Counted from the first letter of the stretch, positions 1 to 9,651 are shown. The stretch is DNA of 64,000 nt from Gordonia sp. SL306 (GCF_026625785.1 NZ_CP113063.1:3782001-3846000); one strand, 5' to 3'. The notes: generated by a model from the letters alone, not told the origin. Numbers and translations are program-made.

Positions 1-128
1 CCGCAGCCGACGTCGAGGACCCGCTCGGCCTGGTCAACTCCTCCCGCAGCGTCGACCAGGGCGGGGGCAAGTGTCCGGGTGTAGCGGCCCATGAAGCGGT
101 CGTACCCGTCGGCGGGCGACGTGAACAT
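1..128 (-). CDS. SAM-dependent methyltransferase, N-terminal fragment
   Basis: The first 42 codons of a gene that runs leftward off the window. The translation begins MFTSPADGYDRFMGRYTRTL and reaches RVLDVGCG at the edge. DVGCG is motif I of class I S-adenosylmethionine-dependent methyltransferases, the glycine-rich loop that binds the cofactor, and the opening resembles the YDRFMGRY start common in UbiE/BioC-like small-molecule methyltransferases. The substrate cannot be told because the rest is missing. The ATG at 126-128 is the only plausible start. About 130 bases separate it from the chorismate mutase stop, and both genes read leftward. Family assignment is good; everything finer is unknown. 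Confidence 0.75.
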   Translation of the reverse strand, partial: MFTSPADGYDRFMGRYTRTLAPALVDAAGGVDQAERVLDVGC

Positions 129-261
129 GAGGTCCACTCAACTCCGACGTGAGCGCACGGTCAATCGCGCCGGTCGTGGTGGTCCGAGAGGAATGTGGTC
201 CAAGAGGAATGCGGCAGTTGCAGAAGGGCGCTGTGCGGCAGCGGTTTCGTGTGAGTCGCCC

Positions 262-609
262 TCAGCGCCCGAGCGGGCCGCGCCCGAGACGCAGCAGCAG
301 CATCGCCAACGTGTGGCCTTCCTGCCCGAGTTCGGCGAAGCGGTCGAGGACCTTCACCTCACGACTGTGGACCAGGCGTGGCCCACCCGAGGCCATCCGG
401 GCGGCCCCGATCTTCTTGGACACTGCCGACCGACGTTTCACCGAGGCCAGGATCATCGCGTCCATGCGATCGATCTCGCCTCGCAGCACATCGATGTCGT
501 CGGGCAACGTCGTGACGTCGGCGGACAGGTCGTAGGCATCCACGTCGAAGCCGCTCGTGGTGCCCGCATCGTCGCCGACCTTGTCGTCGGGGGTGTTGGC
601 GTCGGTCAC
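262..609 (-). CDS. chorismate mutase (AroQ-delta type, Rv0948c-like)
   Basis: Intracellular chorismate mutase converting chorismate to prephenate for phenylalanine and tyrosine synthesis. From GTG 609 it has 115 residues, close to the roughly 105-residue mycobacterial enzyme. The core has the all-helical AroQ signature: LRGEIDRMDAMIL, then VKRRSAVSKKIGAARM, then RLVHSREVKVLDRF, with the R/K/R/E pattern that holds the transition state, ending LLLRLGRGPLGR. In M. tuberculosis this short form is weakly active alone and is activated by complexing with DAHP synthase through its C-terminal tail. The first 35 or so residues are acidic and probably disordered. The start is uncertain: upstream in-frame codons exist, but GTG 609 leaves a clean 46-base gap to the divergent membrane-protein start at 656. 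It sits next to uvrD1 as in M. tuberculosis. Confidence 0.88.
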   Translation of the reverse strand: MTDANTPDDKVGDDAGTTSGFDVDAYDLSADVTTLPDDIDVLRGEIDRMDAMILASVKRRSAVSKKIGAARMASGGPRLVHSREVKVLDRFAELGQEGHTLAMLLLRLGRGPLGR

Positions 610-655
610 CCGATCGATTTTGCCACGGGGTCCGATGGCCGTGAGACTGGAGCCC

Positions 656-2527
656 ATGCTGAGCAGGGGGACAGTGTCGTCGGTTGCCATCGCGTTGATT
701 CTCGTGCAGCTCGTCGTCCGCGGATGGCTGGCCGCAACCGGCAACTTCTATTGGGACGACCTGGTGCTGATCGGCCGCGCATCGACGCTCCCGATCCTCA
801 GCTGGGACTACCTCGGCCACAGCCACGACGGGCATTTCATGCCTGCCGCGTTCCTGCTGGCGGGCCTGTCCACGGTGATCGCGCCGGTGAACTGGCTGGT
901 GCCGGCGATCAGCATGATGGTGCTGCAGGCCATCGCCTCGCTCTCGGTGTGGCGGATGATTCGCGTGATCGCCGGCCCGCGAGCAGGGGTGGCGGCGCTC
1001 GCCGCACTGACCTTCTACCTGTTCAGCCCGATGACCGTGCCGGCGTTCGCCTGGTGGGCGGCCGCACTCAACACGTTGCCGATGCAGGCCGCGATGGCCT
1101 GGATCGTCGCGGACGCGGTGCTGCTGACCAGGTCGCGTGGCCGTCGACCCGACGCCCGGATGATCGTGATCCGGTCGTCGGTGGTGTTCGTGATCGCTCT
1201 GACGTTCTTCGAGAAGTCGCTGTTCATCCTTCCGGTGGCATTCGTCGCGGCCGTGCTCGCAGCCCGTTTCACCGGTCGTCCGGTCGACGACGCCCCGCGG
1301 GAGATCGACAGCGAGGTCGATTCCGGTCCCCCTCGCCCGGACAGTGCCCTGATCAGGGCATTCACCAGTGCGCGCGCACTGTGGGCGTCGCTGGCAGTCG
1401 TCTTCGTGGCGTGGGCGGTGGTGTTCTTCTCCGTCTCCGACGCGACCGCGGGGCAGCACTCGGCGACGCAGACCGTGAGGCTGGTGTGGCGGTCGATCAA
1501 TGACGCGGTCATCCCGTCACTGGTCGGCGGCCCCTGGGAATGGGAGCGCTGGGTGCCGAGCCCGCCCATGGGATTCCCGCCGGTCTGGATGATCGTCCTG
1601 GGCTGGGTGGTCCTCGCCGCGCTGGTGTGGTGGGCGATCACACGTCGTCGGGGCGCGGCTGCGGTCCTGCTGTGTACGGCCGTCTACGTCGTCGGCGCCC
1701 AGATTCCGGTGTTGTGGAACCGATCGAGCGCCAACACCGCACTCGAACTCGCGCAGACCATGCGGTACCTCCCCGACGCCGCGCTCGTGATCACCATCGC
1801 GATCGCACTGATCGTCGCGTCGCCGGCAACGGCGCCCGGTGAGGCCGCGCGCCACGGCGGTGCCACGGAGTCACGACGACTGGCCCCGGTCATCGTGCCG
1901 CTGGCCGGTGCGCTCGCCGTGGTGTCGGCGGTGATCTCGCTGGTGTCCTTCTCGACGTCGTGGCGCGACGATCCGACCGGGGACTATCTCGCCAACGCGA
2001 AGCGCTCGCTTGCCGCGAACCGGGATCATCCGATGTTCGATCAGTCGCTTCCGCTGGAAGTGCTCCTGCCCGTTGCGTATCCGAACAATCAGATCAGTCA
2101 CACCTTCGGGCGTGTGCGGGATCGTCCGGATTTCGCCGCGACGACCGACCGGCTGAACGTTCTCGACAACGCAGGCAACATGGTGCCCGGCGCCGTCACG
2201 CCCGCTCGCGCCGTCCGGCCGGGCCGGGGGTCGTGCAGCCGACCCGAGGTGACGGGTCCACGGCGGCTCGTCCTCGATGGTCCACTGCTGCAATGGCGTT
2301 GGACAGTCGCGGTCAGCTACTGCGCCGACATGGACGGTGACGTCGACATGGCGCTCGACGGCGGCCGCACCGTTCGCGTGCCGGTGCGCGCCGGATTGCA
2401 CGTCGCCTATGTCCAGCTCGAGGGCCGGGGTCGGCACGTCGGCGTGCGGCCGGTGACGCCAGGGCTCTCGCTGCACACCGGGGAGGGCCGGGTCGGCGAG
2501 GTCGCCGAGGCCAGGCTCGTCGGCTGA
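656..2527 (+). CDS. polytopic membrane protein, possible GT-C-type glycosyltransferase
   Basis: A 623-residue integral membrane protein of unknown function. Hydrophobic segments begin at residue 7 and recur through about residue 440, suggesting some 9-11 spans, followed by a soluble C-terminal region of about 170 residues with two cysteines that looks beta-rich. The first extracytoplasmic loop contains NFYWDDLVLIG. An acidic pair in the first loop is typical of GT-C glycosyltransferases, which use polyprenyl-phosphate sugars, but that alone does not prove the family. ATG 656 is preferred because GGAG lies at 649-652; ATG 635 and GTG 641 are alternatives. It diverges from chorismate mutase and ends 8 bases from the convergent gene at 2536. 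Confidence 0.7.
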   Translation: MLSRGTVSSVAIALILVQLVVRGWLAATGNFYWDDLVLIGRASTLPILSWDYLGHSHDGHFMPAAFLLAGLSTVIAPVNWLVPAISMMVLQAIASLSVWRMIRVIAGPRAGVAALAALTFYLFSPMTVPAFAWWAAALNTLPMQAAMAWIVADAVLLTRSRGRRPDARMIVIRSSVVFVIALTFFEKSLFILPVAFVAAVLAARFTGRPVDDAPREIDSEVDSGPPRPDSALIRAFTSARALWASLAVVFVAWAVVFFSVSDATAGQHSATQTVRLVWRSINDAVIPSLVGGPWEWERWVPSPPMGFPPVWMIVLGWVVLAALVWWAITRRRGAAAVLLCTAVYVVGAQIPVLWNRSSANTALELAQTMRYLPDAALVITIAIALIVASPATAPGEAARHGGATESRRLAPVIVPLAGALAVVSAVISLVSFSTSWRDDPTGDYLANAKRSLAANRDHPMFDQSLPLEVLLPVAYPNNQISHTFGRVRDRPDFAATTDRLNVLDNAGNMVPGAVTPARAVRPGRGSCSRPEVTGPRRLVLDGPLLQWRWTVAVSYCADMDGDVDMALDGGRTVRVPVRAGLHVAYVQLEGRGRHVGVRPVTPGLSLHTGEGRVGEVAEARLVG

Positions 2528-2535
2528 GCCTGCTC

Positions 2536-4134
2536 TCAGGCGTCGTTCAGCGGGGTGGAGAACACCTTCAGCTTCTCCGGACTGGCCCCCTCGGTGAGCG
2601 CCAGGATGCGCAGCGCGGTGGCGACCTCGTCCTCCGCGGCGACGTAGGTGATCTCGCGATCCCCGGCGGCGGCCAGCTGTTGCTTGAGTTGCTTGGTCAG
2701 CAGCGCGGTGCCCGGCCAGCTCGGATCCAGCCGTCCCAGTACGACGTGCTGCGCGTATCCCGGGCCGAACGAGACGAAGAGATTTCCCTCGGGCCCGACG
2801 CCGTCGAATACGTAGTCGCCCTGCTCGACGCCGTAGCTGCTGGGGAAGCCGGCCACCTGATCGCTGTAGCGGGCGGCGTCGAACTTCTTGGAACCGGTGC
2901 GCACCATGGTGATCGGCGTGGTGGACGACTTCTCCTGGCTGTCGATGTACTCGTTCAGTTCGGCGGCGCCGACGTCGACGAACGGAAGGAACCGGACCGA
3001 CGTGTCGGTTCTGACCCCACGCGAACCCGGTGGAAGGTTCGTTGCGGCACAGGTTGTCTCGGCCCGGCCACCGAACGGGGTGCTGACGACCCGGGAGCAG
3101 ATCCCGCCGCGCTCACCGGGTCTGAGGTCGTCGACGGCGAATCGTACGGTGATCCCGAAGTTCACGTGACCGGCCACACCGCGCATGTCGGTCGCGACGT
3201 CGGGGTCCAGTGCGCCGTTGACGGCGATGACGAACCCGCACGAGGCCGGCGTGCAGCTGCCGCCGGCGCGGCTGTTGACGGCATTGTCGCTCAGTGGCAC
3301 CGCCGGGGCGGGCACGCTGGTCAGCTGCGGAACCAGCGACCGCTCTTCGGTGAACAGCGTGCCCAGCTCGCCGGCGGGCAGCAGGGTCACGTCGGTGTCG
3401 ACGGTGACGGTGGTGTCCGAGCGGGTGAACTCTCCCTTGATGTGGGTGACCCGCTTGGTCGTCGGATCGAACGTCGTCTCCATTGAACCGACCCGGACCC
3501 GGTCGTCGCCGATGCCGGTGATGACGGGATCGGTGGTCGGCCAGGATCGCGCGTCGGGCAGTCCCTTGTTTGGTGCGGGTATTTCCAGACCGAACTCGGG
3601 TGTCTTGACGCGTTCGGTGTTTCCGATCCGCCCGGCGAGCAGAACCGGCGACAAGAGGTAGCCGAGGTCCGGCAGACCGGAGTAGCGCAGGTTGCTCCAC
3701 TTGTTGTCGGTCACGCCGAGATCGAGCCGGGTGGCGACGGGCGCGGTCCCGAACAGGTCGGACCACAGTTTCGCCGGACCGTTGACGTAGCGGTAGTTGC
3801 CGATCTGACGGTATTGAGCGGTCGACGATTCGTAGGTGATGGTGCCTGCGGCATTCTTGGTCGATGCCACCGTGAGGTCGGTGAAGTCGACCGTGCGGGG
3901 CTTCGCGTCGGCGCCGACGCCGGTGGTGGTGAGCGATCCCGAGTACCGGGCGCCCGGGCTGCCGCCCAGTTGGAAGGCGACGTCGTCGAGCTCCTGCTGG
4001 GCCGTGAAGGCCGCGGTGGGCGCGCCCGATCCGTCGGTCGGGAACGGTACGACCGCCCCCACGAGCGCTGCAATCAGCGCGAGCAGCCCGATACCGAACA
4101 CCAGCACGGGGACGGTGTTGGACTGACGCTTCAT
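2536..4134 (-). CDS. secreted or membrane-anchored protein of unknown function
   Basis: A 532-residue protein I do not recognise. It starts MKRQSNTVPVLVFGIGLLAL, a short basic stretch then one hydrophobic segment, so it is exported or anchored by its N-terminus. The mature part is Thr/Val/Gly-rich and probably all-beta up to about residue 400. Four cysteines in two groups (SCTPASC, and CSRVV...TTC about 80 residues later) suggest two disulfides, fitting a location outside the membrane. The last 90 residues contain an alternating pattern (VVLGRLDPSWPG, EDEVATALRILAL) suggesting a small alpha/beta module. ATG 4134 is chosen because AGAGGGG precedes it by about 6 bases; reading further upstream would run into the divergent helicase promoter. 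It faces uvrD1 across a 241-base divergent spacer. Confidence 0.75.
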   Translation of the reverse strand: MKRQSNTVPVLVFGIGLLALIAALVGAVVPFPTDGSGAPTAAFTAQQELDDVAFQLGGSPGARYSGSLTTTGVGADAKPRTVDFTDLTVASTKNAAGTITYESSTAQYRQIGNYRYVNGPAKLWSDLFGTAPVATRLDLGVTDNKWSNLRYSGLPDLGYLLSPVLLAGRIGNTERVKTPEFGLEIPAPNKGLPDARSWPTTDPVITGIGDDRVRVGSMETTFDPTTKRVTHIKGEFTRSDTTVTVDTDVTLLPAGELGTLFTEERSLVPQLTSVPAPAVPLSDNAVNSRAGGSCTPASCGFVIAVNGALDPDVATDMRGVAGHVNFGITVRFAVDDLRPGERGGICSRVVSTPFGGRAETTCAATNLPPGSRGVRTDTSVRFLPFVDVGAAELNEYIDSQEKSSTTPITMVRTGSKKFDAARYSDQVAGFPSSYGVEQGDYVFDGVGPEGNLFVSFGPGYAQHVVLGRLDPSWPGTALLTKQLKQQLAAAGDREITYVAAEDEVATALRILALTEGASPEKLKVFSTPLNDA

Positions 4135-4361
4135 CGCAGACCCCTCTTCACATGCCGCGACCGCCCGCGACGACCTCCGCATGACAGCAGACCACAGAGA
4201 AGGCGGTCGGCAACATGCGCTGGATGAATGACCCCCGGGGATACCGAACTCCCGATTTCGGGCATATCGTAACCGAGCGCGGATGCCGCGAGCGGTCGAG
4301 CGGGCCGACGCATGATCGCGTGGAGCGGGCGAGCCGATCCGGTCGTGTCGCAGCCCCGGAG

Positions 4362-4367
4362 TAACCT
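4362..4367 (+). promoter_or_regulatory. -10 box for uvrD1/pcrA, probably leaderless
   Basis: TAACCT fits the actinobacterial -10 pattern TANNNT and lies 8 bases before ATG 4376, so transcription would begin at or within a base or two of the start codon. A GGAG at 4358-4361 is too far from the ATG to be an ideal ribosome site. No clear -35 was found. Confidence 0.4.
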
Positions 4368-4375
4368 GAACCCCG

Positions 4376-6889
4376 ATGACAAGCTCCACCCGCGAAACGG
4401 CCCAGACCTCCCAGGACTCCGGCACCGGAATCGCGTCCGACGATCGCACCGCCCGTCTCCTCGATGGTCTCAACCCGCAGCAACGGGCGGCGGTCCTGCA
4501 TGCCGGTGGGCCGTTGCTGATCGTGGCAGGCGCAGGTTCGGGCAAGACGGCGGTCCTGACGCGCAGGATCGCCTACCTGCTGGCCGAACGCGACACGACG
4601 CCCGGCCAGATCTTGGCGATCACCTTCACCAACAAGGCCGCCGCCGAGATGCGCGAACGCGTGATCGATCTGGTCGGCCCGCGTGCCGCGTACATGTGGG
4701 TGTCGACGTTCCACGCCACCTGCGTGCGGATCCTGCGCGCACAGTCGGCACTGCTCGGTGCGCGTAACTCGAACTTCTCGATCTACGACGCGGATGATTC
4801 GAAACGGTTGCTGGGCATGATCATCCGTGACATGCAGCTCGATCCGAAGAAGTTCAGTCCGCGTGGCGTCTCGGTGAACATCTCGAATCTCAAGAACGAG
4901 CTCATCGATCCCGATGCGGCGTTGGCCGCGGCGTCCGATGCTGAGCCCTCGGTGTTGGTGGTGGCCCAGATCTATGCGGAGTATCAACGCCGCCTGCAGA
5001 CTGCGAATGCCTTCGACTTCGACGATCTGATAGGCGAGACCGTGGCACTCCTCCAGCGTCATCCGGAGGTCGCGGAGTACTACCGGCGCCGATTCCGCCA
5101 CGTGATGGTCGACGAGTACCAGGACACCAACCACGCTCAATACGTCTTCATCCGCGAGTTGGTCGGCGACGAGGACTCCGACTCGCCGGTGCCGCCGTCG
5201 GAATTGTGCGTGGTCGGCGACGCCGATCAGTCGATCTACGCGTTCCGCGGCGCGACGATCCGCAACATCGAGGAATTCGAACGCGACTTCCCGAACGCCG
5301 AGAGCATCCTGCTCGAGCAGAACTATCGCTCCACCCAGACGATCCTGTCGGCGGCGAACGCCGTCATCGCGCAGAACACGAACCGGCGCGAGAAGCGATT
5401 GTGGACTGATTCGGGGGACGGCGAGCTGATCGTCGGTTACGTCGCCGACTCCGATCGCGACGAATCGTTGTTCATCGCAAAGGAGATCGAGGATCTCACC
5501 GACTATTCGATCGGCGGCTCGTCGAGCCATTCGTACTCCGACATCGCCGTGTTCTATCGCACCAACACGGGGTCCCGATCGCTCGAAGAGGTCTTTGTAC
5601 GGCACGGTATCCCGTACAAGGTGGTCGGCGGGACGAAGTTCTACGAGCGCAAAGAGGTGCGCGACGTCGTCGCCTACCTGCGGGTGGTGGCCAACCCCGA
5701 CGACTCGGTCAGTCTGCGACGCATTCTCAACACCCCGCGCCGCGGTATCGGAGACCGGGCCGAGGCCTGCGTGGCGGTGCATGCGGAGAATCGGGGGATC
5801 GGTTTCTACGAGGCGCTCGTGGAAGGTGCTGCAGGAAACGTGCCACTGCTGAACACCCGTGCGGTGAAGCAGATCGGTGGATTCGTGGAGCTCATCGAAG
5901 GTCTGCGCAACGACTTTCTCGCGACCTTCGGCGCGGCGGGTGAGGCGAGCGAGGATGTCGCCGTCGTCGACGCCACGGAGGAGGGTGCCGACATCGGTGA
6001 GCTCGTCGACGCCATCGTCGAGCGGACCGGTTACCGGACCGAACTCGAGGCGTCCCGCGATCCCCAGGACGGCGCCCGGCTCGACAACATCAACGAATTG
6101 GTGGCAGTGGCAAGGGAATTCAGTGCCGATGCCGCCGGGTTGTCCGCCGACGACACGACAGATGTCGACGACGATGGGATCGACGGGCGTCCGGACAACG
6201 ACGGCGAACCGGAGCCCGGATCGCTCGCGGCCTTCTTGGAGAAGGTCTCGCTCGTCGCCGACGCCGATCAGGTGCCAGACGAGGGTGAGGGAGTTGTCAC
6301 CATGATGACGCTCCACACCGCGAAGGGCCTCGAGTTCCCGGTCGTGTTCGTAACCGGTTGGGAAGACGGCCATTTCCCGCATCTGCGCGCCCTGGGTGAC
6401 CCTGCCGAGCTCAGCGAGGAACGACGGCTCGCCTATGTCGGGATCACGCGTGCCAAGGAGCGTCTCTACCTCACCCGGTCGGTGATGAGGTCGTCCTGGG
6501 GTCAGCCGGTGTCGAATCCGGAATCCCGCTTCCTGCAGGAGATCCCGCAGCATCTGCTGGATTGGCGACGGACCGAACCGCGCCGCTCGGCGAGCAGACA
6601 CCTGTCCTCGAGTGGCGGAGTGTTCGGTCGTGGTGACTCGGGCTTCGGGGGCGGCGGCTTCGGCGGCGATCGCGGAAGGTCGTCGTACTCATCGGACCCG
6701 ACGCGGGGCCGGAACAAGCAGGTGCACTACGACGTCGGGGATCGAATCAGCCACCCGAAGTACGGCATGGGCAAGGCGGTGGCCAAAGAGGGCAGTGGTG
6801 CGACGGAACGCATCACGTTCGACTTCGGCGGGAACGTCGGACGGGTCACGCTGCTGACCGCAGGAGGGCTTCCGGGCGACAAGCTCTAG
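4376..6889 (+). CDS. uvrD1: ATP-dependent DNA helicase UvrD1/PcrA
   Basis: Superfamily 1A 3'-5' DNA helicase used in nucleotide-excision repair and replication-fork maintenance. The 837 residues start with a 30-residue polar extension. Walker A GAGSGKT is at 52-58, TFTNKAAAEMRERV follows, Walker B DEYQDT is at 246-251, QNYRST is motif IV, and YVGITRAKERL near residue 686 is motif VI. A Gly-rich linker (GDSGFGGGGFGGDRG) joins the motor to a C-terminal Tudor-like module from about 782 (YDVGDRISHPKYGMG) that in UvrD/PcrA contacts RNA polymerase; in mycobacteria the UvrD1 C-terminus also contacts Ku. It is about 65 residues longer than the M. tuberculosis protein, mostly from an acidic insert near 590-620. 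Its position beside chorismate mutase and the M23 gene matches Rv0949. Confidence 0.95.
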   Translation: MTSSTRETAQTSQDSGTGIASDDRTARLLDGLNPQQRAAVLHAGGPLLIVAGAGSGKTAVLTRRIAYLLAERDTTPGQILAITFTNKAAAEMRERVIDLVGPRAAYMWVSTFHATCVRILRAQSALLGARNSNFSIYDADDSKRLLGMIIRDMQLDPKKFSPRGVSVNISNLKNELIDPDAALAAASDAEPSVLVVAQIYAEYQRRLQTANAFDFDDLIGETVALLQRHPEVAEYYRRRFRHVMVDEYQDTNHAQYVFIRELVGDEDSDSPVPPSELCVVGDADQSIYAFRGATIRNIEEFERDFPNAESILLEQNYRSTQTILSAANAVIAQNTNRREKRLWTDSGDGELIVGYVADSDRDESLFIAKEIEDLTDYSIGGSSSHSYSDIAVFYRTNTGSRSLEEVFVRHGIPYKVVGGTKFYERKEVRDVVAYLRVVANPDDSVSLRRILNTPRRGIGDRAEACVAVHAENRGIGFYEALVEGAAGNVPLLNTRAVKQIGGFVELIEGLRNDFLATFGAAGEASEDVAVVDATEEGADIGELVDAIVERTGYRTELEASRDPQDGARLDNINELVAVAREFSADAAGLSADDTTDVDDDGIDGRPDNDGEPEPGSLAAFLEKVSLVADADQVPDEGEGVVTMMTLHTAKGLEFPVVFVTGWEDGHFPHLRALGDPAELSEERRLAYVGITRAKERLYLTRSVMRSSWGQPVSNPESRFLQEIPQHLLDWRRTEPRRSASRHLSSSGGVFGRGDSGFGGGGFGGDRGRSSYSSDPTRGRNKQVHYDVGDRISHPKYGMGKAVAKEGSGATERITFDFGGNVGRVTLLTAGGLPGDKL

Positions 6890-6902
6890 GCTCGCCCGGC
6901 TC

Positions 6903-6935
6903 CCGGTTCGTCGTGTACACGCGGACGACGACCGG
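6903..6935. terminator. hairpin between convergent uvrD1 and M23 gene
   Basis: CCGG-T-TCGTCGT pairs with ACGACGA-CCGG around a 10-base loop: an 11-bp stem with one bulged T, centred between the two stop codons. There is no U tract, which is common for actinobacterial terminators. It could serve both strands. Confidence 0.5.
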
Positions 6936-6954
6936 CCAGGCAGTCAGGGTGTGA

Positions 6955-8052
6955 TCAGCCGCTGAAGTTGGCGAGCTTCACGCCGTGCTCGGCGAGCCAG
7001 GGTGCGGGATCGATCTTGGTGTTCCCGTTCTTCCAGACCTCGAAGTGGCAGTGCGGGCCGGTCGAGAAACCCTCGCTGCCGACGAGTGCGATGACATCGC
7101 CCGCGGTGACGTGCTGGCCCTTCTGGACCAGCACACCCGACGATGCCATGTGGCCGTACATGGTGATCGTTCCGTCCGCGGCCTGGACCTGGACCCAGTT
7201 GCCGTAGCCCGATGCGGGACCGGCCTCGACGACGACGCCGTCGGTGGCGGCGTGGATCGGGGTGCCGAGAGGTGCGGCGAGGTCGATCCCGCCGTGGAAG
7301 CTGCCCCAGCGGTTCGCGTACGTGGATGTGAAGTCGTAGTTGCCGAGCGGGATGGGCGACTCGAACAGCGGGCGACGGAGAAGGTTCTCGCGCTGCTCTT
7401 CGGCGGCTGCGCGCTGCTTGCCCACGGCCAATTGGTCGGTGAAGGTGTTCATGTCCTTCGCCGGGGTGGCGGCCGCGACGCCGGGCCCGAGGTCGGGTGC
7501 CTCGCCGGTCGTGTCGACGTTGGCGGCATTCGTGGGTGTGGTGGGCGTGCTGTCGCTGGAACCGACCTGTGCGACCGCGGCGACGGCGGCGCCTGCCGCC
7601 ATGGCGATCAGCGCAGCGCGGCCGCCCTTGAGGGCGGCCGGGGGAGCGCTGATGCGGTGTTTGCCACCGCGGCGGACAGAGCCGCCCTGGGGGGTGCGCG
7701 TGCGGAAGGGCTTGTCATCGGAGACGTGCAGCGGGCGCTCGTCGCTGCCGGCAGTGCTCTCGAGCGAGAAGCTGTCCGGGCGGGCGCCGTCGACGTCGAA
7801 CGGCTCGTCGTGCTCGTAGGCGTCGAACTCGCTCTCCGGGATCAGGATGTCCTGGGTGATCTCGGAGCGGGTCGGATGGTAGGAGCGGTCCCACGTGCCC
7901 GAGTCCCACGTCGTGTCGCCGTCGGTGAAGTCGTCGATCGGGATGATCGTGGTGACGTCCGTGGCGGAACGGTCATCGGTGAAGCGGGCTGAGGACTGCC
8001 CGGTGGTCGTGACCGGTCGGTCCGGATTACCGCGTCCCGTCAAGTCGTCCAC
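6955..8052 (-). CDS. M23 (LytM) family peptidase, Rv0950c-like
   Basis: Cell-wall metallo-endopeptidase or amidase regulator. The 365 residues run: an acidic Asp/Thr-rich cytoplasmic region (1-110), a basic stretch, one membrane segment near 145-165 (ALIAMAAGAAVAAVAQVG), a Thr/Ala-rich linker with a short helical EEQRENLL segment, then the LytM domain from about 245. The zinc site is complete: H253 and D257 in FHGGIDLA, H301 in MYGHMAS, and H334/H336 in GPHCHFEVW, so activity is plausible. A type II single-span topology would put the domain outside the membrane. The start is GTG 8052 with GAGATGAG just upstream. It opposes uvrD1 and diverges from sucC, exactly as Rv0950c does. Confidence 0.9.
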   Translation of the reverse strand: MDDLTGRGNPDRPVTTTGQSSARFTDDRSATDVTTIIPIDDFTDGDTTWDSGTWDRSYHPTRSEITQDILIPESEFDAYEHDEPFDVDGARPDSFSLESTAGSDERPLHVSDDKPFRTRTPQGGSVRRGGKHRISAPPAALKGGRAALIAMAAGAAVAAVAQVGSSDSTPTTPTNAANVDTTGEAPDLGPGVAAATPAKDMNTFTDQLAVGKQRAAAEEQRENLLRRPLFESPIPLGNYDFTSTYANRWGSFHGGIDLAAPLGTPIHAATDGVVVEAGPASGYGNWVQVQAADGTITMYGHMASSGVLVQKGQHVTAGDVIALVGSEGFSTGPHCHFEVWKNGNTKIDPAPWLAEHGVKLANFSG

Positions 8053-8476
8053 CTCATCTCTTTGCTAACGAGGACTTCCGGATTGGCGACCGTAATCCTT
8101 TTGTGACCAACTGACAGCCGACGGTAACGAATCGATTGCACCAAGTCCAACGGTGCGAGCCCAAAACCTGCGGATATGTGAGCCGCATCACTCCGTGCTC
8201 GCCGTGAGCCGACCACTGTGAATTCGGGATCCACGTGGGTGTACGCGCGTTCGGTCTCGCCCCCCGGCAACCGGTCCATGAGAACACGTCCCGATCGGGT
8301 GGCGATCGACAGGGTGGTGAGGTGGGCGAGGGGTCACCGAGCGAGTGATCTGTCGCACAAGCGGCGGGTGCGCCGACAGGGGCCATACGCGGCAGGTTTA
8401 AAGTCCGATATGGCCCGCAATACACCCCTGCGGTGTTACATCCTTCTGCGGACAAACCTACGAGATGGTGAGCTGA
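8053..8476. other. 424-base divergent spacer between M23 gene and sucC
   Basis: No convincing gene. It must carry the promoters of both flanking genes. Toward sucC the last 80 bases are AT-richer than the surroundings (TTTAAAG near 8397, then ATACACC and GTTACAT), with GGTGAGC before the sucC ATG. Toward the M23 gene it has GTGAC/GTAAC words about 20 bases apart (about 8102-8127). No riboswitch core could be matched. Confidence 0.5.
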
Positions 8477-9640
8477 ATGGATCTCTTCGAATATCAGGCG
8501 AAGGAACTTTTCGCCAAGCACGAGGTGCCCACCTCGGCCGGCCGCGTTACCGACACGGTTGCCGGGGCACGGGAGATTGCTGAGGAAATCGGCAAACCGG
8601 TGATGGTCAAGGCCCAGGTGAAGGTGGGGGGCCGCGGTAAGGCGGGCGGCGTGAAGTACTCCGCCGACGTCGACGCCGCGGTGGCGAACGCCGAGTCGAT
8701 CCTCGGCCTCGACATCAAGGGACATGTCGTCAAGAAACTGCTGGTCGCAGAGGCGAGCGACATCGCCGAGGAGTACTACATCTCCTTCCTGCTCGACCGC
8801 ACCAACCGCACCTACCTGGCCATGTGCTCCGTGGAGGGTGGTGTCGAGATCGAGGTCACCGCCGAGGAGAATCCCGACGCTCTCGCCAAGATCCCCGTCG
8901 ACGCCGTCAAGGGTGTCGACCTCGCATTCGCTCGCAGCATCGCCGAGGCCGGCAAGCTGCCCGCCGAGGTGCTCGACGCCGCGGCCGTGACCATCCAGAA
9001 GCTGTGGGAGGTCTTCATCAACGAAGATGCTCTCCTGGTGGAGGTCAATCCGCTGGTTCGCACCCCCGACGATCAGATCCTCGCGCTCGACGGCAAGGTC
9101 ACCCTCGACGCCAACGCCGACTTCCGTCAGCCCGGGCACGAGGCGTTCGAGGACAAGGACGCCACCGATCCTCTGGAGCTCAAGGCCAAGGAGAACGACC
9201 TCAACTACGTCAAGCTCGACGGTCAGGTCGGGATCATCGGCAACGGCGCCGGTCTGGTCATGTCGACCCTGGACGTCGTCGCGTACGCCGGTGAGGCACA
9301 CAAGGGTGTCAAGCCCGCCAACTTCCTCGACATCGGTGGCGGCGCCTCGGCCGAGGTGATGGCCGCAGGCCTGGACGTGATCCTGGGTGACGAGCAGGTC
9401 AAGAGCGTGTTCGTCAACGTGTTCGGTGGCATCACCGCCTGCGACGCGGTGGCCAACGGCATCGTCGGTGCGCTGGACAAGCTGGGCTCCGACGCGAACA
9501 AGCCACTGGTCGTTCGCCTGGACGGCAACAAGGTCGAAGAAGGCCGCAAGATCCTGGCTGATGCGAACCACCCGCTGGTGACGCTCGCCGAAACGATGGA
9601 CTCCGGCGCCGACAAGGCCGCCGAACTGGCGAGCAAGTGA
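8477..9640 (+). CDS. sucC: succinyl-CoA synthetase beta subunit (ADP-forming)
   Basis: Beta subunit of the TCA-cycle enzyme that converts succinyl-CoA, ADP and phosphate to succinate, CoA and ATP. At 387 residues it has normal length. The N-terminal ATP-grasp domain starts [20 protein letters not shown] and contains [17 protein letters not shown], the nucleotide-binding segment; [14 protein letters not shown] carries the metal-binding Asn. The C-terminal CoA-ligase domain shows [12 protein letters not shown] and [19 protein letters not shown] lies about 5 bases before the ATG. It forms an operon with sucD, 11 bases downstream, in the order seen in M. tuberculosis Rv0951-Rv0952. Confidence 0.97.
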   Translation: MDLFEYQAKELFAKHEVPTSAGRVTDTVAGAREIAEEIGKPVMVKAQVKVGGRGKAGGVKYSADVDAAVANAESILGLDIKGHVVKKLLVAEASDIAEEYYISFLLDRTNRTYLAMCSVEGGVEIEVTAEENPDALAKIPVDAVKGVDLAFARSIAEAGKLPAEVLDAAAVTIQKLWEVFINEDALLVEVNPLVRTPDDQILALDGKVTLDANADFRQPGHEAFEDKDATDPLELKAKENDLNYVKLDGQVGIIGNGAGLVMSTLDVVAYAGEAHKGVKPANFLDIGGGASAEVMAAGLDVILGDEQVKSVFVNVFGGITACDAVANGIVGALDKLGSDANKPLVVRLDGNKVEEGRKILADANHPLVTLAETMDSGADKAAELASK

Positions 9641-9651
9641 GGAATTGAGCC

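Noticed and set aside
4148..6601. An 817-codon open frame antisense to the uvrD1 helicase
   Set aside because: It is a by-product of high G+C and strong codon bias; the translation is His/Arg/Gly-rich with no family resemblance, while the sense strand has all helicase motifs.
8053..8476. A c-di-AMP (ydaO) or other riboswitch, or an MtrA site, before the M23 gene
   Set aside because: The conserved ydaO core could not be matched, and the GTGAC/GTAAC words are about 20 bases apart rather than at the short MtrA spacing.
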